This document shows, one piece after another, positions 11,956 through 24,018 of a stretch of 64,000 nt of DNA. Location of the stretch: assembly GCA_020466095.1 (NCBI GenBank), contig CM035808.1, positions 75,013,188 through 75,077,187 of the forward strand, given 5' to 3'. This stretch comes from Chlorops oryzae (lineage: Eukaryota; Arthropoda; Insecta; Diptera; Chloropidae). Both the position numbers and the translations under genes were made by a program. Numbering within the stretch: the stretch's first letter is position 1; each line of letters starts with the position of its first letter. The notes under the pieces were generated by a model, which saw only the letters and a list, made by a program, of their open reading frames with translations, did not search any database and was not told the origin of the DNA.

Positions 11956-13550
11956 ATCTTAGCTAAAAGTGCGGTCATTAATTGTGTTTGCATTAGCACA
12001 ATTCTATCGAGCGAGCTTTGCATTGCTTGCATAAATTGTGATAAACTTTGAGTTAGAGTCGATATCATAATCTCAAGATTATTATTCGCGTTAGAGGGAG
12101 AACTATTATTCATTGCAGATTTTAGAACATTTGCATACGAAATACCTGAAGTTGCAGGGTTGTTATTAAGGTTTGGATTGGATAACGGTACAGAGACAGT
12201 AATGTTTTTTGAAGGATTGCGAGCTGATTCTTTCTTGATATTAATTCGCTTTTTCAGGTCTTGATAAACTAGGCAACCTCTGTAGTTTGCAGTATGGTTT
12301 CCTTGGCAGTTACTACATTTAATTAATCTGCGATCATTTTGAGCTTTTTTGTTACAAACCGAACTATGGTGAAGCTCGCCGCATATTACGCAAACGGGGC
12401 GCAGGGTGCAATATGACTTTGTGTGACCAAATTCCTGACAGTTGGCACATTGGATAGGACCTTTTCTCTTGTGTGGCTCCTCGACCGTTATTTTACGATG
12501 CAAAAGGAATTGCAAGTTATATATTGGATGCGTTTCGTTTTTCTTAAGTTTTAAGTTGTCAGGCAAAAGATCAACTTTAAACATGGGCTGAGGGATTTTC
12601 GCTTTATTAAATATATTTATGACCCATCTTGCATGGAAGCCCTTTTCCCCTAGCGCACTTTTTATATCATTTGTGTCAACTTCGGCTTCGATGCCTTTGA
12701 TCACAACTGTTATACCTTTGCTACTCTTAAGCTGGTATGTATAAAAATTTTTATTTGCCCCTTCAAACTCTTTAACAACCCTGCGGAAACTGTCCTCAGT
12801 GGTAGTTTGGATTTTGGTTTCATGTATATTACCCTTTGTTAAGGGAACTACATGGAAATCGCTATTTCCTAATAATGTAGCCAATTTGGCAACAAGCGCG
12901 TTTGAGCTCCTCTCACGCAAATAGATTGGAGGCGGTTTAAGCTCTTTTTTGGCTGATTTTCGGTTGAATTCTCGTTTGAGATTTCAGCCAATGGGGCGAA
13001 ACGATTTCCCGTTAATGTTTTTTGGGAAGCAGGGACTTCCGTTTTGTTAAGCTTGGCCCTAGAGTCATTTTTCCCGGAAGGGCTTCTTTTCCTTTTCGTT
13101 ATATTAATATAACGGTGCATACCGATAAGCACCGCCTGCTGGTCATTTTGTTTTTGTATAGTTTGGTTTGGTTTTTTTTTCAGAAACAACTGCATTTTTG
13201 CTCTGATTGGGCGAAGAAAGTTTGGGAGTAGCGCTAGAAGAACTGGCTACAGGGGATTTTAAGGCTTTACCCGAGGAAGTGTTGTTGCAGCTATTTTCCT
13301 TCATTACACATGAATTCATTACACTAACCGAATGCGACCTTTTTCTTTCGAAATGGCTTTTTAAGCTTGAAAATTGATTTGTACCTGGTTGAAGACTGTC
13401 AGACTGGTCCAGGTTGTCACCACTTTCGTTTATTTCCCTACTAGGAAGTTGCGGAACATTGTTGATATTTCCATATATTTGATGGTTTGTGTCCACGCTT
13501 AGCTTTGGAGGCGATCTATTAACTGGCATTGAAACCAGTATTTCCACCAC
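11952..13550 (-). pseudogene. Jockey ORF1 (Gag-like RNA-binding protein), frameshifted
   Basis: ORF1 of Jockey elements binds the element RNA. The N-terminal part (13550 to about 13170) is Ser/Asn-rich and low complexity. A middle part (about 13195-12920) contains NRFAPLAEI, a motif type seen in Jockey-clade Gags. The main part (12920-11952) has a PRE_C2HC-like region and then three zinc knuckles: CANCQEFGHTKSYC, CVICGELHHSSVC and CSNCQGNHTANYRGC. Two frameshifts separate the three segments, near 13150-13195 and near 12920. The stop TGA overlaps the ORF2 start in ATGA. Confidence 0.88.
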
Positions 13551-14619
13551 CAGTTTGGAACACCTGTCAGCTGTAAACAGCTGCAGGAACCAGTTGTCTT
13601 TGTCTAGTGTGTGTCTGTAATTTGATTACAATATAAAACCAAAACACATATATCTGTATGTTTGTTTGTCGCAATACTTAGTTTTACTATTTGGATGGAA
13701 CGGCACCGAATTCACGACGAAACCTTGTATTCCGCTTTCCTTTGGGCTTCTGCCTAATTTTTACTTTAGTTTCACTAAATACGAACTTTAATACTATTAT
13801 TTCGATTTTTTTTTACTGGAGCGCGAACTTTATTCGACTTTACTCGACCAGGGTTGCCAGGTATTATGAGGTATATTAGGTGTTGTTTAGCAATAAACAA
13901 ATCCGAAAAAGAAACGGTAAATTTTTCATTTTTTCTTTAGGATCATTTGGCGAGTAGCGCCCGGTGCATGATAGACCCCCATGGCCCCCCCTCACTACGC
14001 CACTGAAAAACCCTTTACACGTTTTAAAAAGAAGTTAAAACTTATGGATAATTGGAAATCAGTTGTCGGAAAAAAATTTTCTTAGCTAAACCAATTAAAA
14101 TATTTCCCGTGCTGTAACAGTGCGCAACATGGATTTCGTGATATATAAAAAGCTGAGACCTACTATAAATATGTTCAACATGGAAGGCTAATTTTCCAAA
14201 ACATCGGACCAGCCGAAAGAAAATATCTTTACTGAAGATTATTTGTTTTTGTTTCAAGGAAAAGAAATTTGAAAATCTTGTTGGGAGATAAAAAAAAAAC
14301 TCCTGTATTCCAAGGATATTTTTTTGGGTTTTTTATGTCACAAATATTGTTAAACTGTCATGAATTCAAACGAACTCTATGCGTCTTACTTTTTCATGTG
14401 TTTCAGAAAACAGCAGAGGAAAAATTTTAAGCGATTTAATGCCATTTGTATGAAGCATTTTGCAATTTCATGGGACTTTTTGCATTTGGTTGAGAAACTG
14501 AAAAGCTGGTCTTGAATAATTTTGCGGAAAATTTCTTTGTTTTGAAGAATAATCTTCACTTCTGGCTATAGTGCGGTATTTTTATATTCCCGGAAATCCC
14601 GCGGAACCCGCTTAAAAAT

Positions 14620-14900
14620 CCCGCATGAATTATATTTTGAAAAATAGGGTGGCGATTTCGGGATTGGATTCACTAGTGGGCATGGTCTTATTTTAAGCTG
14701 CGAAGTACTCAATTCAAAACAGTGGAAATCAAATTTTTGCGAATTTTGCGAATTGTGGTTATGGCCACAATTTAACTTTAAATGAGAACTATATTTTGTG
14801 GTTAAAAGCACAATCAGAAAAAAAACTAAATCCGTTTTATATACAAATATGAGAATAACAGAATTTTGTTTAATGTGTATGATAGTGACCATAGTTATAG
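14620..14900. repeat. Dispersed satellite-like repeat, copy 1
   Basis: The block contains ATTCAAAACAGTGGAAATC, then GCGAATTTTGCGAATTGTGG and a TTTAACTTTAAATG segment. The same order occurs at 27880-28170 and in the tandem array at 61711-62295 (GATTCAAAATACT..., GCGAATTGTGGACATGG, TTTTAACCCTAAT). It is a diverged relative of the array monomer. No coding potential. Confidence 0.65.
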
Positions 14901-14946
14901 CGATGTTTTAAAATTTGTTCTCTGCCAACCCTAAGTCTATATAGTA

Positions 14947-15648
14947 GTTATAACCAGAGACATAACAGTTATAAGAAATAAGGAAAAAATTGGACTATAA
15001 CTATTAAACTTTGTATTAAAAAAAAATCATTTTAAGATAACAGTTTCAAACAATGAAAATATATTTCATTTTTCTATAACAGTTATTGAAGAAATTTTTT
15101 TTTTCCGTTGCTCATAATTTTTATCGTTCGATAAATATTTTTTACGTTGCCTCATAACAATTATGGATGAGAAAACTTTTTTCCCGTTGCTTATAACATT
15201 TATTTTTCAATAAATTGTTTTTACGTTGCCTAATAATGACCGCGATCAGCAGCGCTATTAATGATATCAGTAGAATGGTATCACCAGTATACCACTATAC
15301 ATATATTTTCTCTCTTAACGAAATAAATTAAAAACTATTAATTGAAAATAAAAGCTTATAAGAAATGGAAAAATTTTTTTCTCATTCACAATCGTTTTGA
15401 AGCAACGTAAAAAATATTTATTGAACGCTTAAAATTATGAGCAACGGAAAAAAATTTTTCTCATTCATAATTGTTACAAGGCAGCGTAAAAAATATTTAT
15501 CAAAAAATAAAAGTTTTGAGCAACGAAAAACAAAAAAATCCCAATCATAAGTATTATCGACTAACGTCAAAAATTTTCGTCGTTTTAAAAGCAATTTTTT
15601 CGATTCTAAAAAAAAATTTAAAAGTTTTTTAGGATCTCTGGTTATAAC
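14947..15648. mobile_element. Foldback-type element with short subrepeats in both arms
   Basis: The ends GTTATAACCAGAGA and TCTCTGGTTATAAC are inverted repeats. The left arm repeats a CGTTGCYTMATAAC-like motif about every 38-40 bp (near 15108, 15143, 15183, 15223). The right arm repeats its complement (AGCAACG, near 15402, 15439, 15518). A short unique centre lies at about 15236-15300. This arrangement is typical of foldback elements. No clear target duplication. Confidence 0.75.
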
Positions 15649-15834
15649 TGTTAGGAATAGAGTACATTCGTACTTGTATCACTGGTTAATACTACTTGTT
15701 AGTCCAGTAAGAGAATACTTGTGAAGAACACTAGGTAGTCAACAAAGAATATAGAACAATAGATATGGCAACACCTACCTTAGAGAGATGACAAACGATT
15801 CACGACCACAAACGTATAAGTCCTTTTAAACCAC

Positions 15835-16320
15835 TGTTAATGTCAGGGACATCAAAATAGGAGACGTACCTGTTTGTGTTGATGAGGACGTAGGAAGAAT
15901 CTCCTTGTTTTAATTTGACGGCAGTTTGCGCGACGTGATTGAAGATTTTTGATTTAATGTGAATTTGGCACATCGTCTTGCTTTCGTGCCGTTGAATATT
16001 AAGAAGTTGATAAAAATATCGAAATTTTGCCTTCTTGGCGTTGTTTTGTCACAGAGATTTACACTAGTTTGTCATCTATGATTTTTTTATTACGGAGCGA
16101 GCGCGCACGGTTTATCCAACTCGATCAAACACACTCACATATGATTTTAAAGTTAGAAGTTTTGAGCGAGCGGACGTTAATGTTCCACTTGAAGGGGTCG
16201 AAGACTGTCGTCTTCGCTCGAACTCGAGCTGCAGTTGCACGGAAAAAAATAAGCCTTGCTGAATCGGGTTGTTTAAGGGCTCGTCCCTATAGGCGCTACA
16301 GCTATGGCGAAAAACGGACA
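15835..16320 (-). repeat. Solo LTR related to the BEL/Pao LTR at 5444-6627
   Basis: It begins TGTTAATGTCAGGGAC, against TGTTACTCTTAGGGAC at 5444. It shares the segments TTTGCGCGACG, GCCTTCTTGGCG and ATGGCGAAAAACGGACA in the same order, and ends at the same motif. No internal sequence flanks it. I see no 5-bp duplication, so it may be a remnant rather than a clean recombination product. Confidence 0.7.
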
Positions 16321-16389
16321 TACTGCCCGCGTTGCGCTACGCAATTAATATTTCCTGCTTACCTTTCCCTGCTGAGCAGGTAGTCACGG

Positions 16390-17400
16390 CAGTGGTCTAG
16401 GTAAGGGGGGACGGGGGAAATGGAGATATATCCGCCCCCTTTGCCTCATAAAATGTGAAGGAATGAATGTGTTTTAAATTCGGTATATATGCACGAAGTA
16501 AAAACCACGATTGTTGAGTGTGAGTTGTTTAGAATCATATATGTTTCCGTCCCCATGTGCCCATGTGTACCCTGCATAAGGGTGCCCTTTTAGATCTATG
16601 CTTGCGAATAATCGATGACAAATTCGAGCATTACATTTAAGCGAACACAGCGCTGCCATGTGTTTTTTTTAACCGGAAAATATCAAAAACGAAAAAAATA
16701 AAATAGCAAAAAAAAACTTATGACCAAAATACCAACCTCTTATCAAATATTTTTACATATATGTATTTCAAAATCATAAAAAATTTGTTCTTACTAAATT
16801 GCCCCTTAGTACGCTTCTCAAGAAACTACATATTAAACATGTTATATAATGAACTGATTCAAAAATGATTAAGAACTAATTTATCCACATTGGCAATGAA
16901 AATCCTGCCGTAGGTTTATGTTAACCTGAGTGAAATACATTCATTTTCAATGCTTCAGTTCGTTTTCAATTAAACCGGCTGCCAGACGATAAACAAACCT
17001 CAATATCAGTCTAGGTCTAGTTTTGGATGAATTAATTAATGTTTGGTTTCAAATCAGTATAAATGCTGCGAAAATATCTAAAACCATTTCTATAAAAATA
17101 GCCAACTTCAGCTAAATACAACGAACGTTGCAACGTTAAATGAACATCGATAGCTTTTGATCATCCCTAGTGCATTTACATAGTCACAAACCTAAGACAA
17201 ATTTAAGAATCGGTCGGTTCATTAAAGTTCAATTAACGATTTAAAATGTGGTTCAACCGGTATAAAATGCCAAGATCATTGTGTGATACAATGAAATTTG
17301 AAATAATGTATCTTATATTAGTTTGAGTTTTTATTGAGTTTTTCAATACTTATTACAATTTGTTATGCCCCCCCTTTTCAAAATCCTACCTACGCCACTG
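16390..17400. mobile_element. Non-autonomous hAT element, 1011 bp
   Basis: The left end is CAGTGGTCTAGGTA and the right end is TACCTACGCCACTG. Flanks are AGTCACGG (16382-16389) and AGTCATGG (17401-17408), an 8-bp duplication with one mismatch. The G-rich sub-end resembles the hAT at 7468, so the two are probably of one family. No transposase reading frame. Confidence 0.8.
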
Positions 17401-19526
17401 AGTCATGGACTTCCTGCAGCATCTCATGGACTAGGGCCCTTTCGGGTGCTGTGCGGGTGTGAAGATTCTTTTCACTTGGCGGAGGCAGGGGGGAGGTGTA
17501 ATGGTAGTCTAACCAAATGGCTCATGTGGTAGGAGCGATCGCTGCATACCTTTGAACAGCTAGCGTCATGGCTAAAAGTAGGGACTTGCTTCCGCACATG
17601 AACGACAGTTGTAACTGCTATAAAAATTGTATGCAGCATTGCGAAGATAGAAAAATCAGCCATATTGGTACTTAGATTTTGTGAAACTTTGGAATTAAAG
17701 AATAAATAACGGATGAAGAATCTTTAACTCGACTGACTTACTCATTGGAATGGTACTGATAGAAAGGCCGCAAAACAAGACCCACCAACCGGTGCCTTCT
17801 TTCTATACCGTGCACTAAGACTTAGATGTAGATCCTCTAGCGTCTTAACCCGCCCATCCTGCTAAATGGCACGCTTCTGTTTGGTTAGCCCACTTGTCCT
17901 CCTTCCGAGTGCACTTACATTGCAATCCCCACGCTCGAATTAACAATTACATCCTTTTAAATGCGATCATTTAATAACAAAAAAAATTTCATAATACTTT
18001 TCAAAATCAATCTTCAATTTGTTTTTTTCAGGATTTCTTTTTTCTTATTTGCTTAAAGATACTGTTTAGACTATTAATTACTATGAATGAGATAAACTGA
18101 GGAGCACTCGCTTTGAAATCACAAACAATAAGAAAATAAATTTGAAAAAGGATTTGATTCGACACTTTTTCTTTCCGATATTATATCGCTTAAAGTTAGT
18201 TCTAAATTACTACTGATTTTATAAAAACAAATCCGCCGCTTTTTCTCTCGGTGTATTTTAAATTTCAACCGATAGTTGGTTGAATTTCAGCAAAATTGAC
18301 AAGAAATTTTATATTGCCATTACTGTGAGCACTACAATAACGTTGTTTTAATTTTGAGAGAGAAACAAAGAGGAATCGAGAATCGTTCGTCGCTCCAACC
18401 ATTCAAAATGGAGTTATATGAAACAAAAAATAAAAAAATAACAAAACCGAATTTCCTGGTATGTATGTTATATATGGCATTTAAACGATAATTTTAAGAG
18501 AAACTAGTTAACAATAGTCGTAACTTGGCACTTACTGAGCTTACAAACTGCTTTCAGGTTATAAGGCAGGATCTTCAGGCGTCTGTAGTTCCACTGGAAC
18601 CGGTGCAGGTAACAAACAACGTCGCTAGTGTTAGACGGAATGCCATTGTATTAATTTTTGTAATCGCTGTGTTTACAATAATAAGTTTCAAATTCTCATG
18701 GATACTATTTACCAACGTTTTTGATCTTTTTTTCAAACAAAATATAAAGATAGTCACAATAGTAATTCCTAAGCTGGTACGAGCTTGCCTCCCGACTTAG
18801 CACGTGGCTTCATTCTTGTAGGGATTCTTTGTTCCCTTGAGATCCATCTGTAAAACTACGTTCGAATCCTCTCGTACTGCTCCCGCGTACTTACAAATCG
18901 ATCGCTGGGAGGTCCTATTGATAACAGCCAATGGTGGTACTTTTCGCCTAATACAGCCACTACGGATTCTTCTCGAGCCTCGTACGCTAAATAATAGAGC
19001 CAATATGTTGCCGACGGCTTAGCAAGTGAACAAGCACATCCGTTTTGATGTGAATAGTTTTCCAGCCTCAAGCAAATACTGTGGCATTTTCGGATTACGG
19101 GTGGTAATATGACACTTTTAATGGGTGTTCCGATCTTCCCCACTGCAGGATGTCAATAACAATTCGTTCGCCGAATGGGTGCAATGGTTGGTGCCAATAT
19201 CATGAACATTCGTAAACTTTAAAGATAAATTTCTGCTCGACGAACAACCACTAACGGCCTCCTTCACCACACTCCTTAGTCATACCTTTCGGAGGTATCT
19301 CGCCCGATTTCCTTTAAATTTGCGAATAAGAGCGATCACCCAACCATCTGCGTCGCCAGTCTCAGATCAAAAAAGCGGAACGGTCTTACACTCCGAACGG
19401 AAATCAAAACATAAAAAAGAAAAAACCCAAAACCGCCTCCAAACGTCTGCCCTCGTTTCTCCGATCTATATTTTCGTCTCCCACATCATATGACATTTCA
19501 CTAGGAGCCGAGCGTAATATTTTATT
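17401..19526. other. Unassigned 2.1-kb stretch next to the gypsy integrase fragment
   Basis: I see no coding region I can support. The part near 18800-19520 is less AT-rich and could be the 3' UTR or LTR of the gypsy whose integrase ends at 19527, but I could not find LTR ends. A 95-codon ORF at 18856-19143 resembles nothing I know. Confidence 0.4.
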
Positions 19527-20059
19527 CTATAAAGTCTGCACTGCACATTTGCTGTAAAGCGGCGTTTCCACTGGGAAAATTCGCAAATTCTTACAACACA
19601 GATTCGTTACCAAAGCGTGATATATGCCAATAGCTGATGAATCTATGTCTCTTATTTCATAATAGCGATTTCCTATCTTCCGTATTACAACTGATTTTAT
19701 ACCGGTTGGGTCGAGCTTTTCACTAATATTCCTGGCCGTATTACTTTGTACGAAATTCCTACGCACCACTTCGTCGCCCACTGAAAAATTCCTAGGTCTA
19801 GCCTTTAGATTATACGATCTTTGATTTCTTTCGAAGGCCTCATCGATCCTTTTTTGAATTTGGTGGCGTATTAGCACAAACTAATCAAGACGCGACAATT
19901 CGCCACTAGCCTCGGTCAGGGATTGAAATTCTTTTAAGAGCTTATAATCTTTGCCATGCAATATCATCGTTTGACCAAAAACCAGTTCACACGGTTTTGT
20001 ACTAATGCTTTCGTGGATCGTCATTCTTAAGATGGCGTTGATTGCTCGAAAGCGTTTAA
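19527..20059 (-). pseudogene. Ty3/gypsy integrase C-terminal fragment
   Basis: The minus strand encodes the end of an integrase. Upstream (about 20050-19880) it reads INAILRMTIHES and KPCELVFGQ, then after a stop it continues in the ORF at 19877-19527. That ORF has a typical gypsy C-terminal module: YNLKARPRNFSVGDEVVRRNF, then GNRYYEIRD. Integrase inserts cDNA into the genome; this is only its tail. The upstream part is lost because an LTR starts at 20060. The match is to mdg1/412-like gypsy elements by motif style only. Confidence 0.8.
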
Positions 20060-20684
20060 TGTTGAATATAGCTTTTATTTATTTCTTTTAAAGCATAAAA
20101 TTAAGTCCTACGGCTAACTAACTTAACTGACCTGTTCCCTAGATAACGCGGGGATCCACACTTCAACGTCCTGGCTCGTGAGAAGGTGCGGTAAAGTTGA
20201 GATTTACTGAATACTTCACGGTTCTGATCGTAGTACCCTTTCAGCGAAAGATGCTTTATTAAAATAGAGCGATATTGCTGGTTTCGCAATATTTTTTGTT
20301 GCGCCAGTATTCTGGGTCATCTTTGTTGTTGTTGTTGCATGTCCAATATCCTTTCCATCAGGTCAGCTTACTCGTCGTTGTTGTAGACTGCTGTTTCTCA
20401 ATACCTCTAGCCCACGCTCACTTGTTGTTGCCTAATGCATTTATTTTGTGATTGCTGTGCTGGCAGTATCGGCTATGAGGACATTCTCGGCTGACGTTGT
20501 CATGATTGTTGACAAAGGTCAGTCTTATAATGCGTTCTTGTGCCCAGCTTATGCTTCCTAAGCGTATTTCGGCTATTTAGCCAGCTTTTACATTCACTTG
20601 ATTCTTAATGCCGGTGCTTCTGTTGTTTGCTCTTTTTATCGCAATAGGGTATAAGAAATGTTTTTGCGATTGTGACATCCAACA
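20060..20684 (-). repeat. 3' LTR of another gypsy-type element, inserted in the integrase fragment
   Basis: A 625-bp block begins TGTTGAATATAGC and ends GACATCCAACA, with inverted TGTTG/CAACA ends. Next to its right end, on the minus strand, is the purine run GGAAGAAGGGGAGGAA, a polypurine tract that marks it as a 3' LTR of a minus-strand element. It interrupts integrase at 20059. TTAA precedes its outer end; the second target copy is missing because the element is truncated on the right. Confidence 0.75.
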
Positions 20685-20897
20685 TTCCTCCCCTTCTTCC
20701 ATAAAATCACGAGCATCTTGAATTTCTATAAATACTTCGGTGAAATCTTTTCGACCAATGATCGTTGCTGAGGGAGTCTTGCTGCATTGAAGCCCTGTTT
20801 TGGTGACTGTAGTTGCTGTGTGTTAAGTCCATGAAGATGATCCATTTGCGTTATAGATGTTGATGGTGTGTGAATCTCATCTTTGCGGGTAAAAAAA
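20685..20897 (-). pseudogene. Polypurine tract and short pol tail of the element owning the 20060-20684 LTR
   Basis: The minus strand carries an open stretch that runs through the purine tract into the LTR (KDFTEVFIEIQDARDFMEE). This is how short pol C-termini end in some gypsy elements. It fades at about 20897, where AT-rich unrelated sequence starts. I cannot identify a domain, so the protein assignment is weak; the tract itself is clear. Confidence 0.45.
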
Positions 20898-21235
20898 TTA
20901 GACTTATTTATATCTTAATTATATCTCGTTCTTTACTTTTACACTTCTTTAATTACAATTGAATTCTTTTTTCTTCCTAATTCATAATATTGATAATCGA
21001 ATGACTCCTTCTTGTTTTTAAATTGTAAAATCTTAAAATTCGTTGAAATTCTCAAATAAAAGCTAGCACTCTTTTCTTCATAAGCCAAATATTTTGCGTA
21101 TGGATATTTAAACTGTAAAGTCTTAAAATTCTCACTTTGAAATTCTCAAATACAAACTTTTTCTTTTTTTCATGAGTCAAACATTTTGCATACTTTTTAA
21201 GCTCTCACAATTTTTTTGTTCTATAAACTTAATCA
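20898..21235. other. AT-rich spacer, nothing recognised
   Basis: Short repeats around TCTTAAAATTC occur twice (near 21032 and 21120). I see no gene or element ends. Confidence 0.4.
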
Positions 21236-21238
21236 TTA

Positions 21239-21531
21239 CACGGTGGTACAAAATCAGACTTTTTGAATATACTTTTGAAATTATCGGAAGTTGTAGATCT
21301 GGTCGAGAAGAACCCGAAATGGTCTATGAAAATTTCCAGGGACCCTCAAAATTTTTACCTATGGGCCAAAAACCAATTTTAGGTACCTTTGATCACTTAT
21401 ACGGCTGTTACTTGCTGGATTATAATCCCATTTTCAATTCCTTACCGGAATTAGGAAGGTAACATATAGGCCACCAGACCTACAACTTCCGATGGGTCAT
21501 TTCGAAAGTATTTTTTCACTGTACCACCGTG
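21239..21531. mobile_element. 293-bp MITE, PIF/Harbinger-like by target size
   Basis: Left CACGGTGGTACAAAATCAG and right CTGTACCACCGTG are inverted, with further inverted similarity inward (GGAAGTTGTAGATCTGGT against ACCAGACCTACAACTTCC). Flanks are TTA on both sides (21236-21238, 21532-21534). A 3-bp TTA target suggests PIF/Harbinger, but no transposase is present to confirm it. Confidence 0.82.
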
Positions 21532-21534
21532 TTA

Positions 21535-22276
21535 TTGCATACTTCTTGGGTGCTTTTATGTTATGAGCTTATTACAGTTTTGAAGTGATTTAGATAAAAT
21601 TTTTTTATAAATTTTGTTTCTTTTTTCTGTTATTTTTTATTGTAACCATTTATTTTCTTGTAAAAGAATACGTACTTAAATTTGATTTCAGCGAACGAAC
21701 GAACTAAACGCTACCATATTTTGGAATTTGCAAAATTTATTAATTTAGGTGGCCACAGTTTAAAAGTAACTCGCGAGCTAGCAAATAAATCGTGTATTGA
21801 TATCATGATTTAGCTCAGACACATCTCGCGAGTTAGTTGCCGCGTAAACGATGGGTAAGCTCACTCGAGTTCAGGAAATCCCAATTAAGAGGTACGCATA
21901 AACGTTGTAATTGTTGCATATTATTTAGGGCGTTCTGAGGTTAACCCTACGTTGTGGAGTGAGCTTTTCTGTTATACAAGAACTTAATTTTAAGCCAGTG
22001 AATGAAAGATTTTGTATAATTTTGTTTGCTTTGTATTGTCATCCACGTTCCCTGGTTCGTGCGAAATAAGTTACGCATTTTATGATATATTTTCTTTATA
22101 AATATGTGCATGCGTGAATTCATGAAAAACCTTTTAACGTATCTTAACGAATCGAATTCACGGGGATGCATGTTGTGCATCCAAATGCTTCATTCTTTTC
22201 TACTGTGTTTGAAAAGAAATTTTACTTATTAATATTTTTTATTCATATGTATGTCCTAATTTCTAAGTATGTGCAT
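21535..22276. other. AT-rich spacer, nothing recognised
   Basis: Only short reading frames are present on either strand, none resembling a known protein. A target copy (ATGTGCAT) for the next element closes the stretch. Confidence 0.4.
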
Positions 22277-24010
22277 TAGACCGTACCACCTTATATGGAG
22301 AAAAAAAAAAGTGCGCCGTATACCCGCGAATATGACGCATTTTTGCAAGACAATAACAAAAAGAAAAAAAATTTTTTTTTCGATCGAACCTAGAGGTCGC
22401 GCATTGGTATATTTCTTCATATCTCTGGTGTTTACAGTCGGATTTTAAAGTTTGATACATCAATGTTTTTGTCGCAAAGATACCAATATGGCCTCTTTAG
22501 AAGTCATTGACCCCAGGCGTACCGTTCTAGTACTTACCCTCAAGATCTCAGTGCCTACCATCCCAATGTACCAACCATATATCAAAAAAATAAAACCCTT
22601 AAAATATCATCAAACTTCTCCTCAGGAAGTATATCGATATTTCCAACATAACTATTTTTAACTAAAATTTGAAAAATCTTTTAAGTCATTTGGTCCACTC
22701 TTCGGTCCCTATCTGCGTATGAGTTGAAGTTTAATGTTCCAAATTAACATCAATATGAACTTTGAGATATGCCAAGAAATTTTTCTGAAAACACTGTTGT
22801 GCTAAAATGACGCATTGGGGAACTGTAACCGTTTAATAAACCAAAAAAAGAGATTTTTCATAACATCTGAAGTAAAAAGCGTAAGAAGCCAATAATGTCG
22901 GGGCGCTGGGTATATCAAAGTCGGGCTTGACCGACTTAAGCTTTCTTACTTGCTTAATTATATCAATAGAAGAATACTGTCGATTTCAATCCACCAAATT
23001 TTGGCGCGATTCAAGTTGGCTATATTTTTGACGGCTCTCAAGTTTTGATAAAATGTGGCCCATGCGTTGTTCATCGGTGACCGCCAAAGCAGATTCATGT
23101 ACTATATGAACAAAACGCTCGGTGTTTTGCGAATGACATAGATAAGCTGAGAAAATATATAGGTTTACTAAAGAAAATAATCAATTAGGCCATTTTCATT
23201 GTGAGAAACTGGTAATTTGATTATTTTGTTTGAATATTGGAATTCTTCTAGTTGGTCTTGCCAAAGAGGCAAATTTAATTCCGTGTTCAAAATGCTAACT
23301 TGAGTTTATGGTTGCTCAGATTTTCGTGAAACAAGCATTTTGCACTAAAAAAGTTTTTTACTTGAAAAATATATTACCTATTTATTTTATATTTTTAAAT
23401 AATTAAACATTTAAATAAAATATTTAATACCATACTTTCAGGGAGAATTGCTTTTTTTGGAATATTAAACGGTTATAGTTCCCTAATGCGTCATTTTGCA
23501 ACAACAGTGTTTTCGGAAAAATTACTTGGCATATCTCAAAGAACATTTTGATGTTAATTTGGAACACCAAACATAAACTCATAGATAGATAGGGACCAAA
23601 CAGTGAACAAAATAACTTTAAAAAAATTTCAAAATTTAGTTAAAAATAGTTATGTTGGAAATATCGATATACTTCCTGAATAGAAGTTTGATGATATTTT
23701 AAGGGTTTTATTTTTTTGATATTAGAGTGGTACATAAGGGTGGTAGGCACTGAGATCTTGGGGGTAAGTACTAGAACGGTACGCCTGAGGTCAATGACTT
23801 CTAAAGAAGCCATATTGGTATCTTTACGACAAAAACACTGATGTATCAAACTTTAAAATCCGACTGTAAACACCAGAGATATGAAGAAATATACCAATGC
23901 GCGACCTCTAGGTTCGATCGAAAAAAAAAATTTTTTTTTTTGTTATTGTCTTGCAAAAATGCGTCATATTCGCTGGTATACGGCGCACTTTTTTTTTGAG
24001 GTACGGTCTA
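22277..24010. mobile_element. 1.73-kb element with about 600-bp inverted repeats and 8-bp target duplication
   Basis: The left end TAGACCGTACC and the right end GGTACGGTCTA are inverted. The arms match for about 600 bp (22277-22880 against 24010-23430) around a centre of about 540 bp. Flanks are ATGTGCAT on both sides (22269-22276, 24011-24018). The 8-bp target fits hAT or P-like families. The same 69-codon ORF appears mirrored in both arms (22452-22661 plus, 23640-23849 minus), but that follows from the inverted repeat. No transposase. Confidence 0.85.
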
Positions 24011-24018
24011 ATGTGCAT

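Larger units (their letters stand above)
8692..13875 (-). mobile_element. Jockey-clade non-LTR retrotransposon, near full length
   Basis: A poly-A tail (T run at 8692-8715 on the plus strand) marks the 3' end. ORF2 and ORF1 follow toward higher coordinates, with about 325 bp of 5' UTR beyond ORF1. Flanks are TTAAGGTGTTGTTT (from 8681) and TTAGGTGTTGTTT (from 13876), a likely target duplication with one indel, which sets the 5' end near 13875. ORF1 carries three zinc knuckles and ORF2 has AP-endonuclease and reverse transcriptase, as in the Jockey clade. A few frameshifts make this copy inactive. Confidence 0.92.
7468..14005. mobile_element. hAT-type element, interrupted by a Jockey LINE
   Basis: The left end CAGTGGCGTAGCGAG and the right end CTCACTACGCCACTG are inverted repeats. 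Both are flanked by the 8-bp duplication AAAAACCC (7460-7467 and 14006-14013), the hallmark of hAT insertion. Without the LINE the element is about 1.35 kb (7468-8691 plus 13876-14005) and has no transposase, so it is non-autonomous. Confidence 0.88.

Noticed and set aside
18856..19143. 95-codon ORF in less AT-rich sequence
   Set aside because: No recognisable motif and an overlapping opposite-strand ORF; probably gypsy 3' noncoding sequence.
22452..23849. Mirrored 69-codon ORF as a conserved gene
   Set aside because: Its conservation follows from lying in the inverted arms of one element; the protein resembles nothing known.
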